From a virus: 35,808 bases of DNA. The position numbers and the translations under genes were made by a program. This document shows, piece by piece, positions 16,110 to 24,054 of this stretch. Every line of letters starts with the position of its first letter. Position 1 is the first letter of the stretch. The stretch lies in IMG/VR virus record IMGVR_UViG_3300037504_000204, positions 1 through 35,808 of that record; one strand, given 5' to 3'. The notes beneath the pieces are model-generated. The model was not told the DNA's origin, searched no databases, and saw only the letters and a program-made list of their open reading frames with translations.

Positions 16110-17525
16110 TCAGATCACTGCACCAGTTCTTTTCAAAAGTTCGTTTTTTATTTCTCCCAGGATGTCCCGGGTTGTCTCCGTCAATTTTTCCCTGTTTTCG
16201 ACGGCCATAACCTTGATGGCATCAGCAATGTCTTTCAGATCTATTTCTTCATCCCTTTCCTCTATTCCCACCAGCAAAAGAAGCTTTTCTCCTGCCTGGG
16301 CATTCGCTTTCACGAACCCGCGGATCGCCTCTTTCTGTTCTTCCCAGCTGTCGGGGTCTTTTAGCAGTTCCAGCAACATCTCATTCCGTTTCTGCATACT
16401 CCGCAGAACCTCGATTTCCCCGAACACCCCGCCGTCGGCGTTTTCCTGTTCCATGCTTCGCAGCTCCGGTGGATCCTCGTCGAAATCATCCCGGTAATGT
16501 TTAGCGAGGTGATTGTATACGCCTCGGCGGTCGCTGTCCGGGATGGCAGAACCACCCCGCCCGCCGTTCAGTACAGCTATCCCGGCGGCCAGGGCCTTGT
16601 ACACGACCGGATGCTCGCCGGCAGCGCGGTGATGCGGGAACTTGTACGCACTTTTCGTATCGTCGTTTTCGCTATCAACCCAGGCGCACATGACCTTCAA
16701 ATCGGGCAATTCCGCTGAAGAGACCTCTTTGCCAGCGTCCCATTCGAAATCTTTCGGTGCGACAGGTGTCCCGCCACTGTGCGCCGCTCCATAGGTGATT
16801 ACGCGTTTGATTTCCGTAGGTATCTGCCACAGTTCGGCCTGCTTCTGTGTCACAAGTCCCTTGCTCATCATTAGCTGCAGGGCATCCGGATTGCTCGGCA
16901 CGGGAACATCGGAGTATTCGAGCAGCAGCCATTTCGTAAATATCCTGTTCGGTTCCTGTTTCGGCTTCTTCCCGTATGCGGCCTGGTACTGATCTTTCCA
17001 GTCCTTGAGCGTGTCGGCCCACCCCTCCGTTCCATGCCCGTCACTCCATGCATCTTTCCCGTTCTCCTGCCACTCCAGCGGGATGAATCCGACGCTCTCT
17101 GCCATCGGAAACCCATCCATGCGGTATTGATAGTATTCCTCAGCCTGGGCGTGGCGCGCATAAATCGTCTTCCCGATCAATCCCTTTTTGTCCGCCTTGA
17201 TCCAGGCCGCTTTCCCGATCGGCAATGCCCTGTAATCGTGAACAGGGAGAACCACCGGAAGTTTCCGGTAATCGTCCAGCACGGCCCCTTTCGGCAGAAG
17301 CACTTCCCCGTCTCGGTCCACGGCGATCGTGGAAATGTAGCTTGTAATACTGCGCTCGTCCGGAGACACCTCTTTCTGTTCTACTTCAAAATCCTTGTAC
17401 AGGAGCTCAGCCTCGTCTTCGTCAATTCCCTCGCGTTGCAGAATGGAAAGAACCCGCGAGATAGCTTCATCATCCGCTACCTGGTTTCTGAATTCACTCC
17501 ACTGCCACTTTCTCGTATACGGCAT
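16110..17525 (-). CDS. Prohead protease (XkdF/HK97-type) fused to middle domain and scaffold-like tail
   Basis: The first 200 residues carry the prohead protease pattern: ISTIAVDRDGEVLLPKGAV, then LPVVLPVHDYRALPIGK with H96, then DGFPMAESVGFIPLEW with S144, and LLEYSDVPVPSNPDALQL. H96 and S144 are the expected catalytic pair. Residues about 285-365 hold a second conserved block, DTKSAYKFPHHRAAGEHP followed by LNGGRGGSAIPDSDRRGVYN and HLAKHYRD. The C-terminal 100 residues form a charged coiled coil suited to scaffold function. At 471 residues it is about twice a stand-alone protease, so protease and scaffold may be one chain. It lies between MuF-like and capsid genes. Confidence 0.85.
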   Translation of the reverse strand: MPYTRKWQWSEFRNQVADDEAISRVLSILQREGIDEDEAELLYKDFEVEQKEVSPDERSITSYISTIAVDRDGEVLLPKGAVLDDYRKLPVVLPVHDYRALPIGKAAWIKADKKGLIGKTIYARHAQAEEYYQYRMDGFPMAESVGFIPLEWQENGKDAWSDGHGTEGWADTLKDWKDQYQAAYGKKPKQEPNRIFTKWLLLEYSDVPVPSNPDALQLMMSKGLVTQKQAELWQIPTEIKRVITYGAAHSGGTPVAPKDFEWDAGKEVSSAELPDLKVMCAWVDSENDDTKSAYKFPHHRAAGEHPVVYKALAAGIAVLNGGRGGSAIPDSDRRGVYNHLAKHYRDDFDEDPPELRSMEQENADGGVFGEIEVLRSMQKRNEMLLELLKDPDSWEEQKEAIRGFVKANAQAGEKLLLLVGIEERDEEIDLKDIADAIKVMAVENREKLTETTRDILGEIKNELLKRTGAVI

Positions 17526-17526
17526 A

Positions 17527-18336
17527 TTATTCTCCCATAAGGACCGGCGTCATTGTGCACCGGCAGTTCAGAATTTCAGCGGCTGATCCGTTCGGGTCGC
17601 CCGGGTGCCTCAATCCGTTGCTGAATGATTCGTGTACGCCGACGGTTTGCCGGTCCATAGCCATGTGCGAATCCCGCACGTCAGCGTCTCTCATGGACAG
17701 CCACTGCTTGCCTTTTACCTTGCCGCTCTGATCCATCGCCTCGAGGTTGCCGAAATTGCTTGCCGCCGTGGTCTCCGTCCTCGCGATCCGTTCCACTCGG
17801 TACTGCTCCCAGCCGTCGTACGTTCGGTTTACCCGGTCCGCAATTTCCCTGGTCGTCTCGTTATTTCGGATCCCCTCCATCAGCTCTTCGCGGAGATCTC
17901 GGTAAGAATTATTCGTTACCATGGTGGAATATTCGAATGGTCGATTCGTTACGTATTCGACCACGGCGCCGGCGGAATCGTCGAAATCGATCCCCAGCTG
18001 GTCGGCCATTCGTCCTCCAAACGCCACCACGGTCAACTTGACTACCGATCCGGTGGTCTCAGCCATCAGAGCTATTTCCGTTACTGGATCAAACAGCCAG
18101 ACGTCCACCTGCTCGGGGGATATTTTCAACGATTTCTCCTCCCGTATTCGACGGAGAATCCCCTTTCGTTGATCTTCGAACAATTCCCGGACCTGTTGGC
18201 TGAGTTCCGCTTGTTTCTCACCGGCGGATTTCGCGTATTCGCTCCAGAGCCGTTCCCGCTCTTTTTCCTCGGCCTGGCGCAGGTAATACTGGCCCAGGGT
18301 GAGGTATTCTCCTCGGTATTCAATCAGCGGATACAT
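17527..18336 (-). CDS. Mu F-like head morphogenesis protein
   Basis: I chose the ATG at 18336 (MYPLIEYRGEYLTLGQYY), preceded by GGAAG; a longer frame would run deep into the portal gene. The 269-residue protein has a helical N-terminal half and the Mu F C-terminal signature: RIARTETTAASNFGNLEAMD, KQWLSMRDADVRDSHMAMD and RHPGDPNGSAAEILNCRC with C258/C260. MuF-family proteins help head assembly and sometimes carry C-terminal effector domains; none is attached here. It overlaps the portal gene end by 17 nt. Confidence 0.88.
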   Translation of the reverse strand: MYPLIEYRGEYLTLGQYYLRQAEEKERERLWSEYAKSAGEKQAELSQQVRELFEDQRKGILRRIREEKSLKISPEQVDVWLFDPVTEIALMAETTGSVVKLTVVAFGGRMADQLGIDFDDSAGAVVEYVTNRPFEYSTMVTNNSYRDLREELMEGIRNNETTREIADRVNRTYDGWEQYRVERIARTETTAASNFGNLEAMDQSGKVKGKQWLSMRDADVRDSHMAMDRQTVGVHESFSNGLRHPGDPNGSAAEILNCRCTMTPVLMGE

Positions 18337-19624
18337 TTTCGTCTTCCGTCGCCGGCGCAGATCCCAGCGGAATCGTGTTAAAAGGCACCAGCGGTCTGTC
18401 GCCCCAGTCAACCGGAGGCAGCCCGTCCGCCTCCCGTTCCTCGTTCGCGGTCGTCATAAAGTTTTTCAACCTGACCTCGATCTGCTTCAGTCGGAAATCC
18501 TTGTCTTCCGGCACCGGATTGTCGAACGCTACAAACAGCTGGTCGTTATACCGCGGCATGAGCTTTTCGTTCAGTTTCTCCTGGATCCGAACCAGCCGTG
18601 GCTTTATCGCATCTTTCATGTGCAGATACACCGCGTTATCGCTGTTCGCCCGGTTCGTGCCGATGTCGTACATCCCGAGGGTCTGCCCGTAAATGTTCAG
18701 TATCTCCTCTTTGACCAGCTTCCCGGTCTGCAGGAACCCGATCTCCCGTGGTGACAGGCCATATTTCTTGTAATCCAGGTCACCGCTCAACAACGCGAGC
18801 TGATTCCCTTTGCTCCCGGAATATTCCTGTCGTAGCTGTTGTTTCATCCTGTTGAAATTCGTTTCGCTCAACACCTGTTTGGCCACGAACGCACCATCCA
18901 GCGAGCCCATCGTCTTGAATGTCTGCTCGGCGTATTCCTGGATATAGGTATTCGCGTTCACGGAAGCGGCCGCGGCCTGCATCGGTGACATGCCGTAATA
19001 GGCGTTGCTCAGACTGGCGTATTTGAAATGGATTATTTCCTCGGCCTCGAACGGGATTTTAGATGTGCCCGCTTCGTAGATGTATCCGGCGATGAACTTC
19101 TGTTTGTCCGGTACGACATTCATGTTCTGACTCGGTATTATCCACAGCTCCTGCGGCAATCCGAGACGGTCGTACACCAGATGCCAGTATGAGTTCCCCG
19201 TCACGTCCAAATACCCGAACGTCATCTCCATCAGATCGAACCGATTCATGTGCGGGTTCACGTTGCGTATGAGATCGAGAAATGGATGCTCGGTGACTTC
19301 TTCAACGTCCCGAGCTTGCTTGAGGTACGGGGAGAGATCAGCCTGCGAGTATAGATAATCCTTCTGTTTCGTGCCGAGCTGCCGGGTCATGTTCCCGCTG
19401 GTACGCCTGGTCACGTACAGCCTGATCGGTATCGACGCGCAGGTGATGGCGTTTCGCTGCGCCGCGACGTACACCCACGACCGGTAATGCTGGATCATCC
19501 TTTTGAAATCCCGATCACTTCTCAGTCCACGGGACCCCACGAATACCGGATGATGCACATTGCTCCATTGTCCCGGCCGTTTGAAAAACTCAGCTATCGC
19601 TTTGCCGACATCGTAGATCGTCAT
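18320..19624 (-). CDS. Phage portal protein
   Basis: The ATG at 19624 overlaps the terminase stop as ATGA, giving 434 residues (MTIYDVGKAIAEFFKRPG). It has the HK97-family portal pattern: HYRSWVYVAAQRNAITCASI, PFLDLIRNVNPHMNRFDLME, GNSYWHLVYDRLGLPQELWI, then AEEIIHFKYASLSNAYYGMS and SPMQAAAASVNANTYIQEYA, and a C-terminal stem with LMPRYNDQLFVAFDN. The portal dodecamer is the DNA entry channel at one vertex and docks the terminase. Its place between terL and MuF is standard. Confidence 0.92.
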   Translation of the reverse strand: MTIYDVGKAIAEFFKRPGQWSNVHHPVFVGSRGLRSDRDFKRMIQHYRSWVYVAAQRNAITCASIPIRLYVTRRTSGNMTRQLGTKQKDYLYSQADLSPYLKQARDVEEVTEHPFLDLIRNVNPHMNRFDLMEMTFGYLDVTGNSYWHLVYDRLGLPQELWIIPSQNMNVVPDKQKFIAGYIYEAGTSKIPFEAEEIIHFKYASLSNAYYGMSPMQAAAASVNANTYIQEYAEQTFKTMGSLDGAFVAKQVLSETNFNRMKQQLRQEYSGSKGNQLALLSGDLDYKKYGLSPREIGFLQTGKLVKEEILNIYGQTLGMYDIGTNRANSDNAVYLHMKDAIKPRLVRIQEKLNEKLMPRYNDQLFVAFDNPVPEDKDFRLKQIEVRLKNFMTTANEEREADGLPPVDWGDRPLVPFNTIPLGSAPATEDENVSAD

Positions 19625-21039
19625 GCTATCCATTCGATCCTCGGCGCGAAATCCGGGTAAAAGCTCAATGCCAGCGCATCGGATTTATCCGGGCTCCGTC
19701 CGATCATTTTTTTCACCCCGTCCTTATCGTCCAGAAGAATGTCTCCGTTGCTCCTCTGTTTCCATGTATGCGCATGGAGTTCCTCTTCGAGTTCGTCGTC
19801 CGGCGGCAGCGCCAGATCCTGCCCGTACTGCGGATCCAAGGCGTCACGTACCGCCCAGTAGCACCAGGCTCGCATATTGGCGAACGTCCGTTCGTCCGAA
19901 TAGTCCCTGAGATCGCATCCCTCGCTAAATTTTGCAGAGACAGAGTTAACCCCCAGCTCAAGACACCGACTGTGCACTCCCGCTCCCTCGCCGATCGTGT
20001 CTATTTTTGCGACACCGCTCAGGGACGAAACTATTTTCCCTACAGTCGCCATGTGATCTTGTTTGCTGTACACGTCGAACCCCTCGACGTACATACCGTA
20101 ACGCCGGCACACTACTGTAAAATCCCTACCCATACCGGCGACATCCACGCCGAGCTCCTGGTCCCCGCTCCTCCCTGCCGTTTCCCACCGACGGAAGCTC
20201 GCGCGAATCCAATCCAGGGGAACCAGCACACTCTCCCCTTCTTTCGGCGGCTCCCCGAGCACCTTCACCCGGAACAGATCATTGGGCCGATACCACTGCC
20301 CTTCCCACTCGAAATCGTGCTCGTCGGGCCGGGCCTGGTCGGCGTCGATCGGCAGCGCCCAGCGTTTCTCGTGGATCAGGTTGCACACCCACCCATAGTC
20401 AACCTGGCCGGGTATGACGATCCGTTTCTCCCGGACGTTCGGTGCGTTCAGGCAGTTGAGCCGGTGTTTTCGGTACGCCGGCGAGCTGATGCTCCGGTAC
20501 GCCTCGCCGCTGGTACGGTTCGGGTTGAAAACCATCACCAGCCGGGAGTTTCCCGTCAGGATCGATTCCATGCTATCAAAGACCGTATCCTCAATACCCG
20601 ACGCCTCGCTGATGATCACCATGAGGTTCGGGCTGTGGAATCCCGTCCAGCTCTCGACCTTCGCGTCGCCGGCCTTGAACGCGGTCAGATACCAGTTCGG
20701 ATCACTGCCGAACCGGATGTGATCACGCAGCACTTCACCGCCGAGCGGCACCCGGGCGCTGCCGTGTATCGTCGAGACTTCGGCCATCATGATGTCCAGC
20801 GCCTGACGTCCGGTCGGCGCGGTCTCGATTACCTTGCTCGGGTAGTTCAGATAGAGCCAACAAAGAGCAGCTGCCGCCGCTACGAAATCCTTGCCGCGGG
20901 AGTTCCCGCTGCGGATCGATACCCGGCGGCACGTCTGTATCGAATGCAGGCACTCCTGTTGTTCGGTGTCCAGCCGAACACCCAGGATGTCCCGTGCGAA
21001 CAGATTCCAGTCATTCTGATACTTCCTGATCTCCGTCAT
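19621..21039 (-). CDS. terL: Terminase large subunit
   Basis: The 472-residue protein has an ATPase then a nuclease domain. A Walker A variant is visible at residues about 43-51 (RSGNSRGKD), followed by FVAAAAALCWLYL. The Walker B-like strand and catalytic Glu are in NLMVIISEASGIEDTVFDSM. The adenine/coupling region follows with VMVFNPNRTSGEAYRS. Nuclease acidic residues fall in QELGVDVAGMGRDFTVVCRR and near the C-terminal KSDALALSFYPDF. It packages DNA through the portal. The gene overlaps the small subunit by 29 nt. A second in-frame start is possible, but the ATG at 21039 is favoured. Confidence 0.92.
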   Translation of the reverse strand: MTEIRKYQNDWNLFARDILGVRLDTEQQECLHSIQTCRRVSIRSGNSRGKDFVAAAAALCWLYLNYPSKVIETAPTGRQALDIMMAEVSTIHGSARVPLGGEVLRDHIRFGSDPNWYLTAFKAGDAKVESWTGFHSPNLMVIISEASGIEDTVFDSMESILTGNSRLVMVFNPNRTSGEAYRSISSPAYRKHRLNCLNAPNVREKRIVIPGQVDYGWVCNLIHEKRWALPIDADQARPDEHDFEWEGQWYRPNDLFRVKVLGEPPKEGESVLVPLDWIRASFRRWETAGRSGDQELGVDVAGMGRDFTVVCRRYGMYVEGFDVYSKQDHMATVGKIVSSLSGVAKIDTIGEGAGVHSRCLELGVNSVSAKFSEGCDLRDYSDERTFANMRAWCYWAVRDALDPQYGQDLALPPDDELEEELHAHTWKQRSNGDILLDDKDGVKKMIGRSPDKSDALALSFYPDFAPRIEWIA

Positions 21040-21487
21040 CGTTGGTTATTTCGCTTTTAAGCCAGTCGGCAAACGTCCGGGGCACGTCCAGGGACACCTC
21101 GTGTTTGTCGCGCCACTTATCGGGTCTCCGGTTCTTAAGCCACCAGATCTGTGCCGTCACGTCCGGAGGCACGTGCTTTATTGTGGGCACCACGATCGGC
21201 TGGCCGTTGTGCTGCAGGATCTTGTCCTCCGGATAGCTGTACCCGGTAGCCCGCTGAAACAGGCAGATCTCCACCAGGTCGTCCGGTTCTTTTTTGCCGT
21301 TCTTCAGCGCTTCTCTGAACTCGGGATGATCCAGTTTCCACTTGTTGAGGGTTGATTTTACGATATGCAGCTCGCCGGCCATCTCCTGGTCGGTAAGCCC
21401 GTTTCGTGACATCCAGAACGCCAGCTGCGGATGCCACAGGGGATTGTACTTTTGGTGTGGACGTCTCTTTTTCTTTGGTTTATCCAT
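21011..21487 (-). CDS. terS: Terminase small subunit
   Basis: I set the start at ATG 21487 (MDKPKKKRRPHQKYNPLWHP), with GGGAG upstream. A longer reading frame would start inside a transcription terminator and is unlikely. Residues about 20-55 form a helix-turn-helix (LAFWMSRNGLTDQEMAGELH, then IVKSTLNKWKLDHPEF). The later LFQRATGYSYPEDKIL and PPDVTAQIWWLKNRRPDKWR blocks are typical of TerS proteins of this type. It recognises the packaging site. The gene lies 18 nt from a strong terminator with no promoter in between. Confidence 0.88.
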   Translation of the reverse strand: MDKPKKKRRPHQKYNPLWHPQLAFWMSRNGLTDQEMAGELHIVKSTLNKWKLDHPEFREALKNGKKEPDDLVEICLFQRATGYSYPEDKILQHNGQPIVVPTIKHVPPDVTAQIWWLKNRRPDKWRDKHEVSLDVPRTFADWLKSEITNDDGDQEVSE

Positions 21488-21504
21488 CAGTGCTCCCAGC
21501 CCAC

Positions 21505-21563
21505 AAAAAAAGGACCGATGCGACACCACACCCGTTGAATGAGTGTGGCATCACACCGGTCCT
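21505..21563 (-). terminator. Strong intrinsic terminator directly upstream of terS
   Basis: The minus-strand RNA can form a 21-bp stem with four G-U wobbles and no mismatch (arms at 21543-21563 and 21511-21531), an 11-nt loop and a following run of seven T residues. On the plus strand the wobbles would be A-C mismatches, so the fold is selected as minus-strand RNA. It follows the 51-aa gene and ends 18 nt before the terS ATG. Confidence 0.9.
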
Positions 21564-21584
21564 GTGTGCGCAGGCTGCCGGAGT

Positions 21585-21740
21585 TTATGTGTCGTACTCG
21601 GTGATGTGAATCTTTACATCACGGTTGACGGGATTCACGCAAACCTCAATCCTGAGCTTCGCGCCCCGCCGCTGAGCTTCGGCAAGCGCCAAATCCTTGC
21701 ACGTTTGCCTCAACTCCATCAATTGCTTGTATGGTAGCAT
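21585..21740 (-). CDS. Small hypothetical protein before terminator (51 aa)
   Basis: The frame from ATG 21740 to TAA 21585 encodes MLPYKQLMELRQTCKDLALA and goes on with charged residues to TEYDT. Codon third positions and residue mix look like its neighbours. The SD is weak. An alternative start is ATG at 21719 (44 aa). The stop is 22 nt before the terminator stem, so it is probably the last gene of the short unit that begins near 22600. Function unknown. Confidence 0.55.
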   Translation of the reverse strand: MLPYKQLMELRQTCKDLALAEAQRRGAKLRIEVCVNPVNRDVKIHITEYDT

Positions 21741-21760
21741 ACTTTCATCACGAAAGTCAA
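21731..21760 (-). promoter_or_regulatory. Weak candidate promoter TTGACT-18-TACCAT
   Basis: On the minus strand, TTGACT (21755-21760) and TACCAT (21731-21736) are 18 bp apart. If used, transcription would start just after the 51-aa gene's first ATG, so that gene would then start at 21719 with almost no leader. It cannot bypass the terminator downstream. Confidence 0.3.
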
Positions 21761-21770
21761 CCAAAAGTTT

Positions 21771-22187
21771 TTATCCTTTCGGATCCATGATAACGCCCTT
21801 GGGTATGATGATGTGCGACGTTTTCAGCTTCTCGGCCGTTATGTCGCAGGACAGCAGCTCGTCTTTCTCGTCGCTGAATTTCACCTTCACGTTGATCTTG
21901 TACTCAGGCGGCGGTTTGTCCGGGTTCTTGTGCGGCTCGAACAGCGGCGAGAATGCGATCCAGTGGAACACCTTTTTCTTGTCGATCTGCACAAAGATCG
22001 GCACGAACCGGCTCACAAACTGCTGCCACACGGGATAAGTCATCGAATCGATGAAACTGCTTTGCAGGCGAAACCGTCCGAGGCGGTACTCGACCACGGG
22101 CGCGTTCGGTCCAGTGTGCACCGGCTTCGGTTTCTGCTCGATCTCTTTCAATCGCGGATTCTTTTTGTGCATGTTGGACATAGTCAC
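21771..22187 (-). CDS. Hypothetical protein (136-138 aa)
   Basis: The GTG at 22187 overlaps the previous stop as GTGA; an ATG two codons in (22181) is an alternative with GAGAAAGG upstream. The product has a Lys/Pro-rich N-terminus (KKNPRLKEIEQKPKPVHTG), then a core with YPVWQQFVSRFVPIFVQIDK and YKINVKVKFSDEKDELLSCD, ending SHIIIPKGVIMDPKG. It is soluble and has no recognised domain. It lies in the short unit between the early operon and the terminator. Confidence 0.6.
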   Translation of the reverse strand: MTMSNMHKKNPRLKEIEQKPKPVHTGPNAPVVEYRLGRFRLQSSFIDSMTYPVWQQFVSRFVPIFVQIDKKKVFHWIAFSPLFEPHKNPDKPPPEYKINVKVKFSDEKDELLSCDITAEKLKTSHIIIPKGVIMDPKG

Positions 22188-22369
22188 ACCTTTCTCATGA
22201 TCCGCAGATCGACAAACTGATCGATCGGCCTTTGAGGGCCATCAATTTCAAGTCTGACCTCGCCTGCGTCTGGTTTGTAATGCGAGTTCTCGATCCTGGT
22301 CACTGTAAATCCGAGCTCTTCAATCGCCTCGACCAATCTTTTCAATGTCAGTTTCGGTTGATCTTCCAT
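22184..22369 (-). CDS. Small hypothetical protein (61 aa)
   Basis: ATG at 22369 has GGAGAACGAAGG upstream; the longer frame running through the leader hairpin is not credible. The product is MEDQPKLTLKRLVEAIEELG, then FTVTRIENSHYKPDAGEVRL, a compact alpha-beta pattern. Its stop forms a GTGA overlap with the next gene. No family recognised; a small regulatory or inhibitor role would be speculation. Confidence 0.6.
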   Translation of the reverse strand: MEDQPKLTLKRLVEAIEELGFTVTRIENSHYKPDAGEVRLEIDGPQRPIDQFVDLRIMRKV

Positions 22370-22396
22370 CCTTCGTTCTCCTTTCGGTTTTAATTT

Positions 22397-22423
22397 CCCC
22401 GCCGGCTGCTCAGGCCGGCGAGG
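22397..22423 (-). promoter_or_regulatory. Leader hairpin of the 61-aa gene
   Basis: The minus-strand RNA forms a 10-bp stem (CCTCGCCGGC with GCCGGCGGGG, one U-G wobble that would be C-A on the other strand) around a 7-nt loop CTGAGCA. It is 27 nt before the ATG at 22369. No T-run follows. Confidence 0.55.
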
Positions 22424-22596
22424 TATTCTTACCCTGCTCGCTGTTACCGCAACCAAGTTTATTCTCTCCAGCGAGCCCGAGAGAAAGCGGCCTTCCCGGT
22501 GTGGGAAGATTTATGGTATCGCGGGGCCCGGGCAACGCCACGGGGAAGAAAGCCCGCGAATCCAATCAGTATTTAACGATGACTTAATATGTCGGT

Positions 22597-22625
22597 CATA
22601 TACACCTGTTTTCAGGTCATGTCGA
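22597..22625 (-). promoter_or_regulatory. Promoter TCGACA-17-TATATG with palindromic operator
   Basis: On the minus strand, TCGACA (22620-22625) and TATATG (22597-22602) are 17 bp apart. The spacer holds a perfect palindrome, ACCTG-AAAA-CAGGT (22604-22617), placed where a repressor would block RNA polymerase. It would drive the 61-aa, 138-aa and 51-aa genes. The gap 22370-22653 holds nothing else I can identify apart from this and the leader hairpin. Confidence 0.45.
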
Positions 22626-22653
22626 TTGTTTCTTGTTTCTTCGACACGTCCCT

Positions 22654-22848
22654 CTACCACTCTTCGCCTCTCCTACCGTTCATCTGCTTTTCCCACTCGT
22701 ACACATCTATCCACGGCGGCACCCATATCACCTTCTCCATGATGCAGTCTTCAGCGTGACCACCGTACTCTATGCGGTAAAAACGCCACCCCTCCATACG
22801 TGGGTCAGGGTAGTTAAATACGCCCATCTCAACAAACGATACGTACAT
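22654..22848 (-). CDS. Small hypothetical protein (64 aa)
   Basis: The ATG at 22848 overlaps the previous stop as TGATG and has GGAGGAGGAG upstream. The product begins MYVSFVEMGVFNYPDPRMEG and is rich in aromatic residues (EKVIWVPPWIDVYEWEKQMN), ending in a charged tail. No domain recognised. It is the last gene of the long early operon. Confidence 0.65.
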   Translation of the reverse strand: MYVSFVEMGVFNYPDPRMEGWRFYRIEYGGHAEDCIMEKVIWVPPWIDVYEWEKQMNGRRGEEW

Positions 22849-23165
22849 CACTCCTCCTCCTGCCCGAGGGCTTTAGCGCTCCATTTGTGAACAAATCTGC
22901 CTCCTGATTTCACCCCCTTGATATAGCCGTCCTCTACCAGCAAATCGATAGCATCCTCGTAAGCGGAAAGTGCGCAGTCAAAGAGTGAACCGTCTTCCTG
23001 CCTGCATGCCTGATTAATCGCATCTATCAATGCCACCCTGTAATTGTCCCGCTCTTTCTTCAGGGCCGCTATCTCTTTGTCCACGTCACCGGCAAGGTAG
23101 ACCCTGATGCTATTGTGGTATATATCTCTTTCTTCCCTAAGAGATGTTGCCCAGTATTCCTTCAT
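22848..23165 (-). CDS. Hypothetical coiled-coil protein (105 aa)
   Basis: The ATG at 23165 forms TGATG with the amidase stop and has GGAGG upstream. The sequence MKEYWATSLREERDIYHNSI opens a coiled coil (EIAALKKERDNYRVALIDAI), followed by a small winged-helix-like end (AIDLLVEDGYIKGVKSGGRF). A DNA-binding accessory role is possible. No family assigned. Confidence 0.65.
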   Translation of the reverse strand: MKEYWATSLREERDIYHNSIRVYLAGDVDKEIAALKKERDNYRVALIDAINQACRQEDGSLFDCALSAYEDAIDLLVEDGYIKGVKSGGRFVHKWSAKALGQEEE

Positions 23166-23680
23166 CACTTCACCTCCTCCCACCATTCTTTGACCGAGAA
23201 GCCCGGGCAGTTGGGCTTGCTCGGGTCAAGGTCGCTGTGGCCGCAGACTTCGGCGTTTGGGAAATCCGGTACGTTTCCATACTTGTCCGTCAATAACCAG
23301 AGAAGGTTGTTGAGTTCCTCTATCTGCTCATTGGTGTACTGTGCCAGCCCTACCAGGGCTATCCCTATCGCTTCGTAGTTGTATTCCCTGACGTGCGCCC
23401 CCTTCCAGTACCAGGGCCTTCCATTCTCAAGGTTTCCATCCCGTTCGATACACCAGTGATACCCGATTCCATGCCAGCCGAGAATGTTCTTGTGGTACCA
23501 GTGTATGTCGGCGGCGATAATGTTTCCACTCTCGAAACGCTCTTTCATGTCGGAAAACATCTGCTTTACATAGATACGAAAACGCTTGAGATTTTCCTCT
23601 CTGTCCCTCCCGTGCCAATACCAGTTCTCGGGCCAGTCGGTAGCGTGTACCACGATATACTTTATGTCACTCTTCTGCAT
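23165..23680 (-). CDS. N-acetylmuramoyl-L-alanine amidase (amidase_2), likely endolysin
   Basis: The 171-residue single-domain enzyme has the amidase_2 pattern: IKYIVVHATDWPE with H12, HGIGYHWCIERDGNLENGRP, KGAHVREYNYEAIGIALVG, and CGHSDLDPSKPNCPG with H148 and C158. H12, H148 and C158 fit the three zinc ligands of the T7 lysozyme/amidase_2 family, which cuts the lactyl-peptide bond of peptidoglycan. No signal peptide or cell-wall-binding domain is seen, so it depends on a holin. It sits at the end of the early operon, about 20 kb from the holin-like cassette. It overlaps the gene before it by 14 nt. Confidence 0.9.
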   Translation of the reverse strand: MQKSDIKYIVVHATDWPENWYWHGRDREENLKRFRIYVKQMFSDMKERFESGNIIAADIHWYHKNILGWHGIGYHWCIERDGNLENGRPWYWKGAHVREYNYEAIGIALVGLAQYTNEQIEELNNLLWLLTDKYGNVPDFPNAEVCGHSDLDPSKPNCPGFSVKEWWEEVK

Positions 23681-23918
23681 GGTCGGCCTCCTCTTTCGGG
23701 ATGTACTCTATTTCAAGGGTGGCTATCTTTGTGATCTTTGTGTGATGGCATCCATCCTTGTCTATTACGAAATCCATCCAATCCCGCTCATCTTTGTGAA
23801 TCTGAATTATTTTTCCCTCCAACACCTCACGTATCGCAGGGGGTATGTCGGCCAGTCTGATACCCCACTCTCCGTCCTCTAAGTCGTCACTGTGAAACCA
23901 GACCTTCTGTATCCCCAT
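23667..23918 (-). CDS. Hypothetical protein (83 aa)
   Basis: I chose the ATG at 23918, preceded by AAAGGAGG. The product starts MGIQKVWFHSDDLEDGEWGI, is acidic and alpha-beta, with a central EVLEGKIIQIHKDERDWMDF segment. No recognised family. It overlaps both neighbours slightly, as is usual in this operon. Confidence 0.6.
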   Translation of the reverse strand: MGIQKVWFHSDDLEDGEWGIRLADIPPAIREVLEGKIIQIHKDERDWMDFVIDKDGCHHTKITKIATLEIEYIPKEEADHAEE

Positions 23919-24054
23919 TCGCTCCCTCCTTTCTCTTTTTGCACTCATCACACATATACCAGTACGTCTCCGTCCTTCTCCCGTCAGCGTGTACCACCTC
24001 CCTGACTTTTACCTGCTCGGTGGCCTCAGCCTTGCGGCATACGTGGCAGGTCAT
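23887..24054 (-). CDS. Small zinc-ribbon protein (55 aa)
   Basis: The ATG at 24054 overlaps the previous stop as ATGA. The sequence has CxxC pairs, MTCHVCRKAEATEQ and YWYMCDECKKRKEG, about 30 residues apart, enough for one zinc ribbon. Its end overlaps the next gene by 32 nt. It may bind nucleic acid or act as an adapter; the pairing of cysteines is the only support. Confidence 0.6.
   Translation of the reverse strand: MTCHVCRKAEATEQVKVREVVHADGRRTETYWYMCDECKKRKEGANGDTEGLVSQ

Noticed and set aside
19768-21060. 430-codon plus-strand open frame
   Set aside because: Complements the terminase large subunit; composition is typical of an antisense shadow.
21488-21529. N-terminal extension of terS from a GTG at 21529
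   Set aside because: It would start inside the terminator stem and has no SD; ATG 21487 has GGGAG.
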